The notes beneath the pieces were generated by a model that had not been told where the DNA came from, did no database searches, and saw nothing but the letters and a program-made list of their open reading frames with translations. From positions 1 through 12,818 of the forward strand of contig CALRGL010000024.1 of the NCBI GenBank assembly GCA_943357275.1: a DNA stretch of 12,818 bases. Direction: 5' to 3'. The DNA comes from Candidatus Uhrbacteria bacterium RIFOXYB12_FULL_58_10. Lineage in GTDB: Bacteria > Patescibacteriota > Patescibacteriia > UBA9934 > GWF2-40-263. Each line of letters starts with the position of its first letter. Position 1 is the first letter of the stretch. This document shows positions 10,990 through 12,818 of the stretch, in pieces. The translations under genes and the position numbers were made by a program.

Positions 10990-12818
10990 TTACGTGTTCA
11001 CTTGTTCTTCAAGAGATTTCAATGTTTTGAGCGATTGGTCGCGATTTTCCTTCATGGTGTTTACGACCTTTTCCGGAGCCTTGTTCACGAATTCTTCGTT
11101 CGATAGTTTTTGTTCAAGCGAAGCGAGATACTTCTTTGTCTCTTCAATCTCTTGCGTAATACGTTTCTGTTCTTTTTCTTCGTCCACGAGTCCTGTCATT
11201 TCCACAAAGACAACCGTGTCGCCAATAATACAAGAAGCGGCTTTCTTTCCTGCTTCCAACTCACCGAACGTCACGGAGTCAACTTTTGCAAGTCGTTGAA
11301 TGACTTCAATTTGGGATTCAATAAACGCTTGATCTGAAGTCTTCACGAGAATCGGAATCATTTTCTTTTGATCAACGTTATATTCAGATCGAATACTACG
11401 AACGCCGACAATGAGTTCGCGAATCATTTCGAACGATTTTTCGCTTTGTTCGTCGAGTTGAAGATTCGGTGTCGGCCAACCGTGGATCATGAGAAGCTCG
11501 TCTGGTGCAATTTGTTTCCAAATCACTTCAGTTACAAATGGCATGAATGGGTGCCAGTAGGCGAGGAGATGCTGAAGGAGGTAAAGGAGGATTGCGTCTG
11601 CGGAAGCGCTCTTTTGAGTTTTTGCGATTTCCAAATACCAATCGGCAAATTCATTCCACGTGAAGTCACGTAGTTTTTCACCGGCTTGAGAGAATTCAAA
11701 ACGTTCGAGATGTTGTGTGAGTTCTTCGGCGACTGTTTTGAATCGACTGAGAATCCATTTATCAGCAAGCGTGACTGGTTCGACGGAATCGATATGTTTT
11801 ATTTCTTCGACAGTGCCGAGAACAAATCGAGAAATGTTCCAAAGTTTGTTTGTGAAGTTTCTTCCGCTTTCAATTTTTTCTGTGTAATAACGAGAATCAT
11901 TCCCTGGCGAGATTCCTATGAGCAAACTAATACGAAGCGCATCGCATCCGTACTGGTTGATTACTTCGATTGGATCGATGCCGTTGCCGGAGGATTTCGA
12001 AAATTTCTTTCCATGTTGATCGCGGAGAATTCCGTGAACGTACGCATCCTTAAACGGGATTTCATTGACCGCGTACGTGCTCATCAAAATCATACGCATT
12101 AGCCAGAGATACAAAATCTCGTACCCCATTTGCATGAAGCTGGTTGGATGAAAGGTCTGCATGTCTACCGAGTTTTCTGGCCATCCAAGCGTGGAAAACG
12201 TCCAAGAACCTGAGCTAAACCAGGTGTCGAGGGTATCTGGATCTTGCGTCCAGCCTTCGCCTTCTGGGGCCGTTGTACCAACGTACATTTCGTCACCACG
12301 ATACCAAACCGGGATGCGGTGTCCCCACCAGAGTTGGCGAGACAAACACCAGTCACGCAAATGTTCTACGCGATCAAGATAGAGTTTTGTGAATCGATCA
12401 GGGGTGATGTTTACGCGTTTTGTTACGTCGCCATCCAGTCCGGTTGTTACGGCTTCAGCCATCATTTGGCGAAGCGTCTTGCCTCGACTTGGAATGGTCT
12501 TATTCATGTCGAGCCACCACTGGGTCATTGGCAAGGCTTCAATCACGTCGCCGTAGCGGTCAGACGTGCCAATGCTTTGTACCGTATCTTCTTCTTTCTC
12601 GAGCAAGCCTTGGGAAGAAAGCCAACCAACAAATTTCACTCGAGCTTCTTCAACTGTGAGTCCAACATATCCTTCCCCTGCTTCAACGGTCATCTTTCCG
12701 TCCGCACCAACCACAGGAATAAGAGCGATTGGATCGTTCTTTGCTTTTTGTTTTTCGTACATGGAAAAATCAATCGCGCTATGCGCTGGTGTCACACCAA
12801 GTGCGCCGGTTCCAAAGG
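10990..12818 (-). CDS. valS: Valyl-tRNA synthetase, C-terminal two thirds (5' end outside the window)
   Basis: Class I synthetase that charges tRNA-Val and edits mischarged threonine. The frame is open to the right edge; just inside it reads FGTGALGVTPAHSAIDF, the editing-domain signature, so the apparent GTG start at 12793-12795 is internal. Seen further on: DWCLSRQLWWGHRIPVWY, LDTWFSSGSWTFSTLGWP, and KKFSKSSGNGIDP, the KMSKS loop, at about 12006-11992. Then come the helical anticodon-binding domain and a C-terminal coiled coil (EKEQKRITQEIEETKKYLAS...), as expected for ValRS. The N-terminal HIGH motif lies outside the window. It is upstream of argS with a 3-nt gap. Confidence 0.97.
   Translation of the reverse strand, partial: FGTGALGVTPAHSAIDFSMYEKQKAKNDPIALIPVVGADGKMTVEAGEGYVGLTVEEARVKFVGWLSSQGLLEKEEDTVQSIGTSDRYGDVIEALPMTQWWLDMNKTIPSRGKTLRQMMAEAVTTGLDGDVTKRVNITPDRFTKLYLDRVEHLRDWCLSRQLWWGHRIPVWYRGDEMYVGTTAPEGEGWTQDPDTLDTWFSSGSWTFSTLGWPENSVDMQTFHPTSFMQMGYEILYLWLMRMILMSTYAVNEIPFKDAYVHGILRDQHGKKFSKSSGNGIDPIEVINQYGCDALRISLLIGISPGNDSRYYTEKIESGRNFTNKLWNISRFVLGTVEEIKHIDSVEPVTLADKWILSRFKTVAEELTQHLERFEFSQAGEKLRDFTWNEFADWYLEIAKTQKSASADAILLYLLQHLLAYWHPFMPFVTEVIWKQIAPDELLMIHGWPTPNLQLDEQSEKSFEMIRELIVGVRSIRSEYNVDQKKMIPILVKTSDQAFIESQIEVIQRLAKVDSVTFGELEAGKKAASCIIGDTVVFVEMTGLVDEEKEQKRITQEIEETKKYLASLEQKLSNEEFVNKAPEKVVNTMKENRDQSLKTLKSLEEQVNT

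Noticed and set aside
12793..12795. GTG as the start of valS
   Set aside because: The frame stays open to the window edge and the residues upstream (FGTGALG) belong to the conserved ValRS editing domain, so this GTG is an internal valine codon.
1..12818. Recoding of TGA (as in Gracilibacteria/SR1)
   Set aside because: TGA ends the 144-residue membrane protein with a GTGA overlap and ends the endonuclease just before tRNA-Leu; no gene needs an in-frame TGA.
1..12818. CRISPR array, insertion sequence or defence island
   Set aside because: No regularly spaced direct repeats, transposase, nuclease/methylase pair or toxin-antitoxin pair is visible; the LAGLIDADG gene is the only selfish-element gene.

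Overview
The window most resembles a piece of a reduced Candidate Phyla Radiation (Patescibacteria) genome. The signs are very tight gene packing, start codons mostly without a Shine-Dalgarno sequence, many small membrane proteins without recognisable family, a bactofilin, a divergent lipid-kinase-like protein, a NusA with an enlarged N-terminal domain and a free-standing LAGLIDADG endonuclease beside a tRNA. TGA is used as an ordinary stop (3892-3894 and 7975-7977), so the TGA-recoding lineages are not supported. The phylum assignment is inference from style and content, not from a marker tree.

Layout from left to right. 1-1818 (minus): two small membrane proteins, then yraN, then nusA, which runs off the left edge. 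1848-2100 (plus): tRNA-Val(UAC) with its own promoter, followed immediately by a 127-nt near-palindrome. 2178-2629 (minus): a small double zinc-ribbon protein with a near-consensus promoter and a strong ribosome binding site. 2611-6855 (minus): a five-gene envelope operon consisting of an exported multi-pass membrane protein, a CaCA-type cation exchanger, a two-pass protein with four external-loop cysteines, a SanA-type DUF218 protein and an RBBP9-type serine hydrolase. It has a promoter at one end and a hairpin terminator at the other. 6868-7286 (plus): a monocistronic small soluble protein with its own promoter and terminator. 7275-8100 (plus): the LAGLIDADG endonuclease, then tRNA-Leu(GAG) two bases after its stop, then a terminator. 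8099-12818 (minus): valS (incomplete at the right edge), argS, bactofilin and a diacylglycerol-kinase-like gene, separated by gaps of 3-17 nt and converging on the tRNA-Leu terminator.

The most interesting parts are regulatory and structural. The large palindrome starts on the last base of the tRNA-Val CCA. Two terminator palindromes with identical 16-bp arms flank the endonuclease/tRNA-Leu module. A good promoter for tRNA-Leu lies inside the 3' end of the endonuclease gene. A promoter has its -35 box in the loop of the preceding operon's terminator. Two divergent promoters share one -35 site. No gene-free stretch exceeds 300 bases. I found no CRISPR array, insertion sequence, replication origin or multi-gene defence system.
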